A program made the position numbers and the translations under genes. Below are positions 7,666 through 14,902 of a stretch of 43,593 nt of DNA, in pieces. Within the stretch, counting starts at the first letter, position 1. Each line of letters starts with the position of its first letter. A model generated the notes under the pieces. That model was given only the letters and a program-made list of their open reading frames with translations, searched no databases and was not told where the DNA came from. Origin of the DNA: Gammaproteobacteria bacterium (GTDB lineage Bacteria > Pseudomonadota > Gammaproteobacteria > Enterobacterales > GCA-2746155); contig NVWF01000011.1 in NCBI GenBank assembly GCA_002746155.1, positions 771 through 44,363 on the forward strand, written 5' to 3'.

Positions 7666-9756
7666 GTATCTCTGTTGAATCTCTCTAACATAGTTTACGG
7701 GCTCACTGCCACGGACATAACCATATCGAGCCTTGCTGTAATATTCAGGTTGCTGTAGCAATAGCATAGATTTTTCGACATTATTGAACCATTTGTTTCG
7801 ACTTAAGCCCATCTTCACCGCTAATTTTTGTGCATCCCTGACATGGCCAATACCTGCGTTGTAAGCGGCCAGTGCAAAGAACATCTTTTCTTCAAGTGGC
7901 AAGTCTATTGAAAAACGTGCGCGAGTCCAGTCCATATATTGGACTCCAGCTGCAATGGATTGCTGTGGCTGGGTTAAATCAATATAACCCATTTCTTTGC
8001 CTGTTCTAGGCAAAACTTGCATTAAGCCTTGAGCACCAGCTGCTGAGAGAGCATTCGGATCGAAACGGCTTTCCTGAAACATTTGTGAGGTGATCAGTCT
8101 CCAATCAAACTGATATTTTCTCGCATTATCTTTTACCAGCTGATCATAGGGTGATAGGTCAGAATCTGCGGAGATCCTCTGTTGACGATATCGTTTTAGA
8201 CGTTTTGCACTGGAGAAATATTTGCTTTTAATGACATTATAAAAAGTACCACGATACTCTTTTTTAATAAATGCATTAAGTGCCTTGAGCAGTTGCTGAT
8301 TATTATCACGGACGGCATAGGCATGAGGGACATTTTCTTTTAATGTCAGTGGTGTTACTAAGTTATTTCTGAAGCGCTTTTCGATGCTTATTAAATTACT
8401 GTCCGCGATGGTAAGGTCGATGGTTTTATCAGCAACCTGCGCAATCAATAATTCAGTGGGAATCGACTCACTACTTGCAATGACATTAACTCCGTGTTCT
8501 TTTGCAAGCTGTTGGGCCGTCTGCCAAAAAGCGCTTGATTGACGGATGCTTATGTTTCGACCTTGCAAATCTGCAAAGCTGTTAATGGGTGGGCTGTCCT
8601 TATGAGCTACTATTAATTCAGAGATGCGGTTATAACGTATGCTAAATTTCAGTTCTGACTGGCGTTCTTCAGTTCTGGAAAGCCCGGCGGCGATGACATC
8701 CCCCTTTCCTTGTTCAAGCAGCTTTATCATGTGTTGGTAATTATCCGCAACTATGATATCCAATCGAACATTCTGACGCTTAGCAAATTCACGCATTAGC
8801 TCATATTCAAACCCCATTAATGTACCTCTCCACAAAAAATATGTTTCTGGGCTGTTGCGGGTAATGATACGCAAGGCTAATTTTTTCTGTTTTATTTCAT
8901 TCAGATCCAGAGTGCGACTTAGCCTGGCTGTTTGGGTGATATGATGTACGGTAATAAAGTCATTCAACTTAGCCAGTAAACTGTTGTTCTGTTGATTGAC
9001 AGCCCAAGCTAGCTTCTTGCTGTCAGGAAAGTTCATCAGTGACTTTACATCATCACGATAACTCAGCAATGTACTGGCAGCTAATCCATCCAGTACTGTG
9101 TATTTTATAGTGCCCTTTATTAGAGAGTCTGCGATTTCATCAGAACTCTGGGCTTCTTTTAAAAGCTCTACTTGCCAGTTTTGAAAATGTTCCGTAATAC
9201 TATCGATATAAGAAGTGCCTTGAGGCACAGAGATTGTAATCATAGAGTCTTTAGTTGGTTTAGCTATTCCCTTTTTAGCGATTAAAACTTCTTTATCGAG
9301 TAGCAACGGGTGAGTGAAGTTCATTCTCGTTAAACGATTTTTGGTAATCGTTAAATGCCTTGGAATGATATCAGCTTTAAATTCATCTAAATGAGTAAAC
9401 ATTTGATCTAAATTTTTAACTTTAATCCACTGAATAGTTAACTTATGCTGCTCGACAAATTGGTTAAACAATTCAATATGATGCAGACTAGTTGAGCCTA
9501 AACGAGGCAAGCTACTCTCATCCTCCCATTCTAATTTTAGTGCCCTGATCACACCGGACTGTTTTATTTTGCTCCAGTTTTGCAATTTATTAGGGATAGG
9601 TTGATAGTTTTCTTCATTGACAGCGATGGGTTGATTTGAATTTGAATCATTTTGATCTTGACCACAAGAGACTATTATTAAAATTAGACTAAGTGAAAGC
9701 ATTGAACGATAGAATAATCTGTCTTTAAATAATGTATATTTTAATGTTGATAGCAT
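7639..9756 (-). CDS. MltF-like lytic transglycosylase with two solute-binding domains
   Basis: Outer-membrane or periplasmic lipoprotein predicted to cleave murein glycan strands. After a lipobox (LIIVSCG) come two successive SBP_bac_3 (amino-acid-binding-like) domains. The first starts near WSKIKQSGVIRALKLEW; the second near IKQKKLALRIITRNSPETYF and includes GFEYELMREFAKR and DVIAAGLSRTEER. The C-terminal SLT domain has the catalytic Glu in SQMFQESRFDPNA, then GAQGLMQVLP and AAYNAGIGHV. E. coli MltF is 518 aa with one binding domain; this is about 705 aa with two. The track start (9879) adds 41 residues before the signal. I use ATG 9756, preceded by AAAGG, which puts the lipobox near residue 30. 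It converges on the hybrid kinase. Confidence 0.85.
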   Translation of the reverse strand: MLSTLKYTLFKDRLFYRSMLSLSLILIIVSCGQDQNDSNSNQPIAVNEENYQPIPNKLQNWSKIKQSGVIRALKLEWEDESSLPRLGSTSLHHIELFNQFVEQHKLTIQWIKVKNLDQMFTHLDEFKADIIPRHLTITKNRLTRMNFTHPLLLDKEVLIAKKGIAKPTKDSMITISVPQGTSYIDSITEHFQNWQVELLKEAQSSDEIADSLIKGTIKYTVLDGLAASTLLSYRDDVKSLMNFPDSKKLAWAVNQQNNSLLAKLNDFITVHHITQTARLSRTLDLNEIKQKKLALRIITRNSPETYFLWRGTLMGFEYELMREFAKRQNVRLDIIVADNYQHMIKLLEQGKGDVIAAGLSRTEERQSELKFSIRYNRISELIVAHKDSPPINSFADLQGRNISIRQSSAFWQTAQQLAKEHGVNVIASSESIPTELLIAQVADKTIDLTIADSNLISIEKRFRNNLVTPLTLKENVPHAYAVRDNNQQLLKALNAFIKKEYRGTFYNVIKSKYFSSAKRLKRYRQQRISADSDLSPYDQLVKDNARKYQFDWRLITSQMFQESRFDPNALSAAGAQGLMQVLPRTGKEMGYIDLTQPQQSIAAGVQYMDWTRARFSIDLPLEEKMFFALAAYNAGIGHVRDAQKLAVKMGLSRNKWFNNVEKSMLLLQQPEYYSKARYGYVRGSEPVNYVREIQQRYLSYVEVTK

Positions 9757-9911
9757 TTTGGAAGTGACCTTTGTTGACTCAAACGAAATTATTAGAAAGA
9801 TGATGCTTGGCAAGTTGACAGCTCGGAGAATAATAAACGTTATACTTAATCGACGCAACAGACTATCTTCGGAATCCATGGATAAAGTTGTTAGCAGTCA
9901 TGGGTATATAA

Positions 9912-10151
9912 ATGGCAGGCGATCCCATGGCAACAATTGTCTTGTTGGCCTTAGTCGTTACTAGTTTAAGCATGAATATTCATTCCATTCCTAAGGTAAG
10001 AAGAGTTATGCAAAAATTCAAGATGTCCGATGCTTCCCATATCATGGCAAAAACCTTGAGTTATGAAACGTCCTTTGAAATAAAGCAATATCTAACCGAG
10101 GTTTTACAGGACAGGGGCTTGGCTGATTTGGTGGATCCTGGTCACCATTAA
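9912..10151 (+). pseudogene. ptsP': truncated second copy of the ptsP 3' end
   Basis: Aligns without gaps to 3935-4174 of ptsP at a constant offset of 5977 bp. I count 15 mismatches in 240 bases (about 94% identity) and 7 amino-acid changes. Similarity starts just past the catalytic Cys codon (GE|IAGDP) and runs 12 bp beyond the shared stop. The fragment lacks the GAF, phosphohistidine and most of the PEP-binding domains and has no convincing ribosome binding site, so it is not a functional enzyme. GGGTATATA precedes it and TGCATCTTGA follows. It marks a duplication or recombination junction. Confidence 0.9.
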
Positions 10152-10153
10152 TC

Positions 10154-10180
10154 TGCATCTTGAGGTAATATAGGTATATA
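10154..10180. repeat. partial copy of the intergenic repeat after the ptsP fragment
   Basis: TGCATCTTGA matches the first 10 bp of the 22-bp repeat. It is followed, after a diverged middle, by GGTATATA, which resembles the right flank of the 10808 copy (GGGTATATA). Confidence 0.5.
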
Positions 10181-10191
10181 ATATTGCTATT

Positions 10192-10791
10192 ATGAATAAG
10201 CCCTTCAGCCAAGCAAGTGAAAATAATAAATCCCCGATCTTTAGTATAATCAAAGACTATTATACTCACACCAAGTTACTTTTAGAGATCGGTAGTGGTA
10301 CAGGGCAACACGCGGTGTTTTTTGCAGAAAAGTTCCCTCATCTCTTCTGGCAAACCTCAGATCAAAAGCAATATCTTGATGGTATTAATTTAACGCTAGA
10401 TGAATATCAAAACAATAATCTTGGGCGACCCTTGGAACTAGAAGTCACCCAACCTTCTTGGCCTATTGATCGTTGCGAAGGTGTTTTTTCAGCTAACACA
10501 AGTCATATCATGAGTTGGGAAATGGTTGAAAAAATGTTCTCTGGTGTAGGCCAGATTTTAACAGCTGAGGGTTATTTCTGTCTTTATGGCCCTTTTAATT
10601 TTGATAGAAAATTTACCTCTAGCAGTAACGAGGCATTTGACAAGATGTTAAGAGAAAGGGATCCGAACTCTGGTTTAAGAGACTTTGAAGCAATTGAAGA
10701 AATGGCAGATGAAAAAGGTCTCATCTTCGTAGATCGACACAATATGCCAGCCAACAATAACATTCTTGTATGGCAGCCCAAAAAGCCATAA
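10192..10791 (+). CDS. DUF938 SAM-dependent methyltransferase-like protein
   Basis: A 199-aa protein of the DUF938 family, which has a class I methyltransferase fold. The SAM-binding motif I is LLEIGSGTGQHAVFFAEKFP, followed by an acidic/aromatic motif region (WQTSDQKQYLDGI). The family-typical opening KPFSQASENNKSPI and the FCLYGPFNFDRKFTSSSN block are present, and length is normal. Substrate and function are not established for the family. It starts 40 bp after the ptsP-fragment stop with no clear Shine-Dalgarno. It lies between the ptsP fragment and the second 22-bp repeat, so it may have arrived with, or been displaced by, the same rearrangement. Confidence 0.88.
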   Translation: MNKPFSQASENNKSPIFSIIKDYYTHTKLLLEIGSGTGQHAVFFAEKFPHLFWQTSDQKQYLDGINLTLDEYQNNNLGRPLELEVTQPSWPIDRCEGVFSANTSHIMSWEMVEKMFSGVGQILTAEGYFCLYGPFNFDRKFTSSSNEAFDKMLRERDPNSGLRDFEAIEEMADEKGLIFVDRHNMPANNNILVWQPKKP

Positions 10792-10807
10792 GGATAATAT
10801 ATAACCA

Positions 10808-10829
10808 TGCATCTTGAATGATGATGGGT
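10808..10829. repeat. 22-bp direct repeat, copy 2 (before tauE-like gene)
   Basis: Identical over 22 bp to 4177-4198 and followed by ATATATC. Together the two copies bracket the 6.6-kb segment that separates ptsP from the tauE-lgt block. Confidence 0.7.
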
Positions 10830-10852
10830 ATATATCTAATAATAGGTTTTAA

Positions 10853-11656
10853 ATGCCTGAATTTGAATTACTGGAAATCAGCCTCTACCTTGTAACCGGT
10901 ACCTTTGCAGGTCTTCTTGCAGGTCTGTTAGGTGTGGGTGGTGGTTTATTTATTGTACCGGTATTACTCTTTACTTTACCTTTAGTGGGAGTCAATGATA
11001 CCCATTTAATGACAATTTGCGTTGCAACATCACTCTGTACAATTGTTGTTACTTCAATCTCCTCAGTGATAGCTCACCAAAAACATCAGGCTATTTTGTG
11101 GCCGGTATTTTGGCAATTTCTTCCAGGCATTGTTTTAGGCGCCCTACTAGGTTCTTATGTGGCCGTTGGTGTGTCAGAGCATTTACTGACAAATTTATTT
11201 GCAGTATCGGTTATTCTCATCGCAGTAAAGATGTTCTTTAAATTACAATTGAGTAGTGAAGTTACTCTTCCTGTAACCCCAGTTGTGATCGCAATTGGCA
11301 GTTTCATAGGTTGCTTATCAGCCATGATAGGTATAGGAGGTGGATCCTTAACTGTTCCTATCCTAAGCTACTGGAAAACGCCCATGGCTAAGGCCGTTGC
11401 TACTTCCTCAGCTTGTGGCTTGCCAATAGCCGTTGCAGGCACTCTGGGTTTCATCATTATGGGACAGCAACAGGCAGATCTACCAGCCTTTAGTAGTGGT
11501 TATGTTTATTGGCCCGCGGTTGGGGGAATTATTATTACTTCAGTCATCTTTGCACCAATTGGTGCTAAACTGGCTCACAAAATATCTGCACCCTTATTAT
11601 CAAAAATATTCGCCACTTTTTTACTGCTAGTGGGTACTAAGGTTTTACTCAATTAA
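10853..11656 (+). CDS. TauE/SafE-family membrane permease
   Basis: A 267-aa integral membrane protein of the TauE/SafE (sulfite exporter) family, with about eight hydrophobic segments. The internal duplication typical of the family is visible as GLLAGLLGVGGGLFIVPVLL near the N-terminus and GCLSAMIGIGGGSLTVPIL in the second half. Members move sulfite, sulfoacetate or other small anions out of or into the cell; the substrate here is not deducible. In many gammaproteobacteria a gene of this family lies between ptsP and lgt, and here it still precedes lgt by 25 bp. Start at ATG 10853, with AGG 6 bp upstream. Confidence 0.9.
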   Translation: MPEFELLEISLYLVTGTFAGLLAGLLGVGGGLFIVPVLLFTLPLVGVNDTHLMTICVATSLCTIVVTSISSVIAHQKHQAILWPVFWQFLPGIVLGALLGSYVAVGVSEHLLTNLFAVSVILIAVKMFFKLQLSSEVTLPVTPVVIAIGSFIGCLSAMIGIGGGSLTVPILSYWKTPMAKAVATSSACGLPIAVAGTLGFIIMGQQQADLPAFSSGYVYWPAVGGIIITSVIFAPIGAKLAHKISAPLLSKIFATFLLLVGTKVLLN

Positions 11657-11681
11657 AAGAAACAATTAAAAGAGACTCTCA

Positions 11682-12500
11682 ATGGAAGCACCTTTAATAA
11701 ACCCCGATATCATATCCTTCGGCCCCCTTGAACTTTTTGGCATGACGCTCGGGCCCATAGGTCTTAAATGGTATGGCTTGATGTACATGCTTGGCTTACT
11801 TGCGGCTTGGGGTCTTGGCAATTACCGTGCGAAGTCATCTAGCAATAGCTGGGATAAAGATCAGGTTAGCGACATGATTTTTTATGGCTTTCTAGGCGTT
11901 GTTATAGGTGGACGGTTTGGCTACGTATTTTTCTATCATATGGACTTATTTCTAGCTGATCCTATCTATTTATTTCGTATCACCGAGGGCGGTATGTCAT
12001 TTCATGGGGGGTTTATTGGTGTCATGGCAGCTTTTTACTACTTCTCAAGAAAAACAGGTAAAAGCTTTTTTGAAATAAGTGATTTTTGTGCACCTTTTAT
12101 TCCTATTGGCTTAGGGTTTGGCCGTATTGGTAATTTTATCAATGGAGAGCTTTGGGGGCGAGTTGCGAGTCCTGATTTACCCTGGGCAATGAAGTTTCAC
12201 ACTGATCCAGATTTTTTACTACGTCATCCCTCTCAGCTTTACCAGTTTTTCCTAGAAGGAGTGGTTCTGTTTAGCCTGTTGTTTTGGTTTTCAATGAAAC
12301 CTCGACCAAGAATGGCCGTTTCGGGATTATTTATGGTGGGTTATGGATTACAACGCTTTATCATTGAATTTTTCAGACAGCCCGATGCTCACCTAGGATT
12401 ACTTTGGTTTAAATTAAGTATGGGACAACTACTCTCTGTTCCCATGATTATAATTGGTATCTTCTGGCTCAGGAAAGCCTATCAAAAGTCATCAAGCTGA
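11682..12500 (+). CDS. lgt: prolipoprotein diacylglyceryl transferase Lgt
   Basis: Transfers diacylglycerol from phosphatidylglycerol to the lipobox Cys of prolipoproteins, the first step of lipoprotein maturation in the inner membrane. The 272-aa product carries GGMSFHGGFIGV (essential His region) and the Lgt signature GLGFGRIGNFINGELWGR, with about seven membrane segments. A distal Arg lies in QRFIIEFFRQPD. Length is normal. It sits in the conserved lgt-thyA order and would serve the many lipoproteins in this window. Confidence 0.97.
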   Translation: MEAPLINPDIISFGPLELFGMTLGPIGLKWYGLMYMLGLLAAWGLGNYRAKSSSNSWDKDQVSDMIFYGFLGVVIGGRFGYVFFYHMDLFLADPIYLFRITEGGMSFHGGFIGVMAAFYYFSRKTGKSFFEISDFCAPFIPIGLGFGRIGNFINGELWGRVASPDLPWAMKFHTDPDFLLRHPSQLYQFFLEGVVLFSLLFWFSMKPRPRMAVSGLFMVGYGLQRFIIEFFRQPDAHLGLLWFKLSMGQLLSVPMIIIGIFWLRKAYQKSSS

Positions 12501-12544
12501 TTTAAAATAGTGTGAAGTGAGCACTTAAATATGGAAACAATCTA

Positions 12545-13339
12545 ATGCAGCAATATCTTGATCTCATGCAAAAAATACTCAACGAGGGTGCTCAAAAGGG
12601 TGATAGGACAGGAACAGGTACTCTGAGTATTTTTGGCCATCAGATGCGCTTTAATTTGCAAGATGGTTTTCCCATGGTCACTACGAAGAAACTTCATCTT
12701 CGCTCAATTATTCATGAGCTTATTTGGTTTTTAAATGGCGACACCAACACCGCCTATTTAAAAGAAAATGGCGTTTCCATTTGGGATGAATGGGCTGATG
12801 AAAAGGGTGATCTAGGTCCCGTCTATGGTTATCAGTGGCGTAATTGGCCAAAGGCTGGCGGCGGACGTGTTGATCAAATTAGTCAGTTGATTGAAGACAT
12901 TAAAAGCAATCCAAATTCAAGGCGTCACATAGTTTCTGCCTGGAACGTAGGTGAAATAGACATGATGGCACTGCCTCCCTGCCACCTGTTGTTTCAATTT
13001 TATGTAGCCGATGGAAAACTTTCCTGCCAACTTTATCAACGCAGCTGTGATGTGTTTCTTGGCGTGCCATTTAATATTGCAAGCTATGCTCTGTTAACGC
13101 ATATGGTTGCCCAGCAGTGTGATTTAGACGTGGGAGATTTTATATGGACCGGTGGCGACGCCCATCTTTATTTGAATCATATTGAACAAACTAAACAACA
13201 GCTTTCCAGAGACACTTTCGATCTACCCACTTTGAATATCAAGGTCAAGCCAGACAGTATCTTTGATTATAAATTTGAAGATTTTGAGATAATTAATTAT
13301 CAATCTCATGCTCACATTAAAGCTCCGGTAGCTATTTAG
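12545..13339 (+). CDS. thyA: thymidylate synthase ThyA
   Basis: Converts dUMP to dTMP using 5,10-methylenetetrahydrofolate, giving dihydrofolate. At 264 aa it matches E. coli ThyA exactly in length. Visible motifs are [18 protein letters not shown], the nucleophile Cys in [13 protein letters not shown], the dUMP-binding [20 protein letters not shown], and [10 protein letters not shown]. It lies 44 bp after lgt and 24 bp before folA, so the enzyme regenerating tetrahydrofolate from its product is encoded next. Confidence 0.98.
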   Translation: MQQYLDLMQKILNEGAQKGDRTGTGTLSIFGHQMRFNLQDGFPMVTTKKLHLRSIIHELIWFLNGDTNTAYLKENGVSIWDEWADEKGDLGPVYGYQWRNWPKAGGGRVDQISQLIEDIKSNPNSRRHIVSAWNVGEIDMMALPPCHLLFQFYVADGKLSCQLYQRSCDVFLGVPFNIASYALLTHMVAQQCDLDVGDFIWTGGDAHLYLNHIEQTKQQLSRDTFDLPTLNIKVKPDSIFDYKFEDFEIINYQSHAHIKAPVAI

Positions 13340-13363
13340 TGCCTCTTTTTTTAGGACTAAATT

Positions 13364-13867
13364 ATGCCAAGAATTAATTTGATTGCTGCCATGGCAAAAG
13401 GTCGCACCATTGGTCGAGATAACAAAATGCCTTGGCACCTGCCTGCTGATCTAAAACATTTCAAAGCAACTACGTTAAAACACCCAGTTATCATGGGACG
13501 TAAAACTTATCAGTCCATTGGTAAAGCTCTGCCGGGCCGTAGAAATATTGTGGTCACTCGCGATGATAATTTTCAATGTGAGGATGCTGAAGTTGTTCAT
13601 GATTTAGACGAGGCTGTCACTATTTGCGGAGACGTATCTGATATTATGATTATAGGTGGTGCAAATATCTATGAACAGATGCTCAGTAAAGCCACAAGAC
13701 TCTATTTAACCTTTATTGATCTAGCCGTTGATGGGGATAGCTATTTTCCCGATTGGACAGATCTCGGTTTTGAACAAGTTGCATTGGAAGCACATCTTGC
13801 AGATGAAAAAAATAAACATGATTATCAGTTTGTAACTTTTGAACGACAAGTTACAAAGTATTATTAG
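13364..13867 (+). CDS. folA: dihydrofolate reductase FolA
   Basis: Reduces dihydrofolate to tetrahydrofolate with NADPH; target of trimethoprim. The 167-aa chain shows the family opening INLIAAMAKGRTIGRDNKMPWHLPADLKHFKATT, with the catalytic acidic residue in PADLKHF. NADPH-binding VIMGRKTYQSIG.ALPGRRNIVVTR, IMIIGGANIYEQ and LYLTFIDLAVDGDSYFPDW follow. It is immediately downstream of thyA, a functional pairing. The stop lies inside a hairpin shared with the convergent gene. Confidence 0.97.
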   Translation: MPRINLIAAMAKGRTIGRDNKMPWHLPADLKHFKATTLKHPVIMGRKTYQSIGKALPGRRNIVVTRDDNFQCEDAEVVHDLDEAVTICGDVSDIMIIGGANIYEQMLSKATRLYLTFIDLAVDGDSYFPDWTDLGFEQVALEAHLADEKNKHDYQFVTFERQVTKYY

Positions 13868-13885
13868 ATACTAAGACTTTGTAAC
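13850..13885. terminator. hairpin between convergent folA and coiled-coil membrane gene
   Basis: A perfect 9-bp inverted repeat, GTTACAAAG (13850-13858) and CTTTGTAAC (13877-13885), straddles the folA stop and sits just before the end of the opposing gene. No strong U-tract follows, so it could be a bidirectional terminator or a 3'-end-protecting hairpin. Confidence 0.4.
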
Positions 13886-13890
13886 TAACA

Positions 13891-14268
13891 TTAGAATTTA
13901 GTTAAAGCCTCTTCAATATTGCTCAGTCTTGCGTCCTGTTGTCTAAAATAAATAACTAGCTTATCTACTTTTTCATCACGCTCAGAAAGCTCACCATAAT
14001 TCGTTTCAATATACTTTCTGACTTGCTTCTCCAGCTCACCCCGAGACACGCTAATCGACTCTTTGATCTCTTTAATCTGGCTGTCATAAGTGTTAATGGT
14101 TAGTTTATTTGTTTGTATATCTTTTAGAGGATTTTGAGCCCAAAGAGCAAAGATAGCTAATACCACAAGAACAGTGCCTAGGCTTGAGAGAATACTGGTT
14201 TTTATAATGGCATTTTTATCAGCTATGAATTCAGTTGAAATGGTAGGTTTTTCATCATTATCTTCCAT
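13891..14268 (-). CDS. small inner-membrane protein with C-terminal coiled coil
   Basis: About 126 aa from ATG 14268 (MEDNDEKPT), chosen because GGGAG lies 6 bp upstream; the track start at 14304 is less likely. There is one membrane segment (about residues 27-48, SILSSLGTVLVVLAIFALWA) after a short cytoplasmic acidic segment. A charged, heptad-like region predicted to be a periplasmic coiled coil follows to the end (KEIKESISVSRGELEKQV..). It overlaps the 3' end of the upstream lipoprotein gene by 11 bp, so the two are translationally coupled and may interact. I do not recognise the family; function unknown. Confidence 0.7.
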   Translation of the reverse strand: MEDNDEKPTISTEFIADKNAIIKTSILSSLGTVLVVLAIFALWAQNPLKDIQTNKLTINTYDSQIKEIKESISVSRGELEKQVRKYIETNYGELSERDEKVDKLVIYFRQQDARLSNIEEALTKF

Positions 14269-14773
14269 CATCATCTCCCTTATCTTGATCACGGCTATCA
14301 TCACTTTGGCTTTCTTTTAACCGCCTTCTCTTTTCGGCATATTCTAATTCCAAGGCTTTTATTTCATCGAGGGTTTGATCTCTTAATGCTTTATTTTCTT
14401 TTGCTAGAAGAGCTGTTGCCTGATGTTGTGTATTTTGCTGAGTTTTAACAGCGTTAATATTTTTAGTATTTTTGCTTGTATTAGAGGTGAGTACCCTTAT
14501 TTGATTTTTATAAGAATCAATGGATTTTTTAACGATAACAATTTTTTCTCGCAATGCCAGGGCCTCAGATTTCAAAAATTTTCCATCCCCATCAAGCGTC
14601 GATAATTGTTTGCTAAGTGCAAGGCGATCTGCTTCTAGATGTTCAATTTTATTATCAAGACTTGCCACTGTTTTACGATCTGCTTCAGCTAGCTGTTCTA
14701 TATTGTTGAGATCTGAAGTTGATGCACAACTACTTAATAGAAAAAGAGTAATGCCAATAAATACAAATTTCAT
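14258..14773 (-). CDS. coiled-coil lipoprotein of unknown function
   Basis: 171 aa with a signal peptide and lipobox (LFLLSSCAST), so a predicted lipoprotein. Almost all of the mature chain is heptad-rich and charged (LNNIEQLAEADRKTVASLDN..., EALALREKIVIVKKSIDSYKN), with a very acidic/basic C-terminus (ESQSDDSRDQDKGDDDGR). This architecture resembles Lpp- or spacer-like envelope proteins in general shape only. Start at ATG 14773, with GGGGAG 7 bp upstream. It overlaps the following membrane coiled-coil gene. A structural or scaffolding role with that partner is inference. Confidence 0.7.
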   Translation of the reverse strand: MKFVFIGITLFLLSSCASTSDLNNIEQLAEADRKTVASLDNKIEHLEADRLALSKQLSTLDGDGKFLKSEALALREKIVIVKKSIDSYKNQIRVLTSNTSKNTKNINAVKTQQNTQHQATALLAKENKALRDQTLDEIKALELEYAEKRRRLKESQSDDSRDQDKGDDDGR

Positions 14774-14902
14774 GCTACTTCTCCCCTTGGGGCCAATTTA
14801 CATTTCATAATACTGAGGTAATAAACTTCTGAATGCAACTTTTGATTGATGCAGAGGTTCATCCTTAATGTGGGGTGAAGCGACTAGGAGAAATGGCTTG
14901 CT

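Noticed and set aside
9758-9964. 68-aa + strand ORF across the mltF promoter region
   Set aside because: It runs antisense to the start of mltF and then out of frame through the ptsP fragment; no domain or RBS.
9912-10151. 79-aa ORF as an expressed small protein
   Set aside because: It is the tail of PtsP without the catalytic parts, with no plausible ribosome binding site; better explained as a duplication remnant.
4175-10850. Calling the segment a complete integrative element or defence island
   Set aside because: No integrase, transposase, excisionase or defence-type gene is present inside the repeats; only the boundary repeats and ptsP tail support acquisition.
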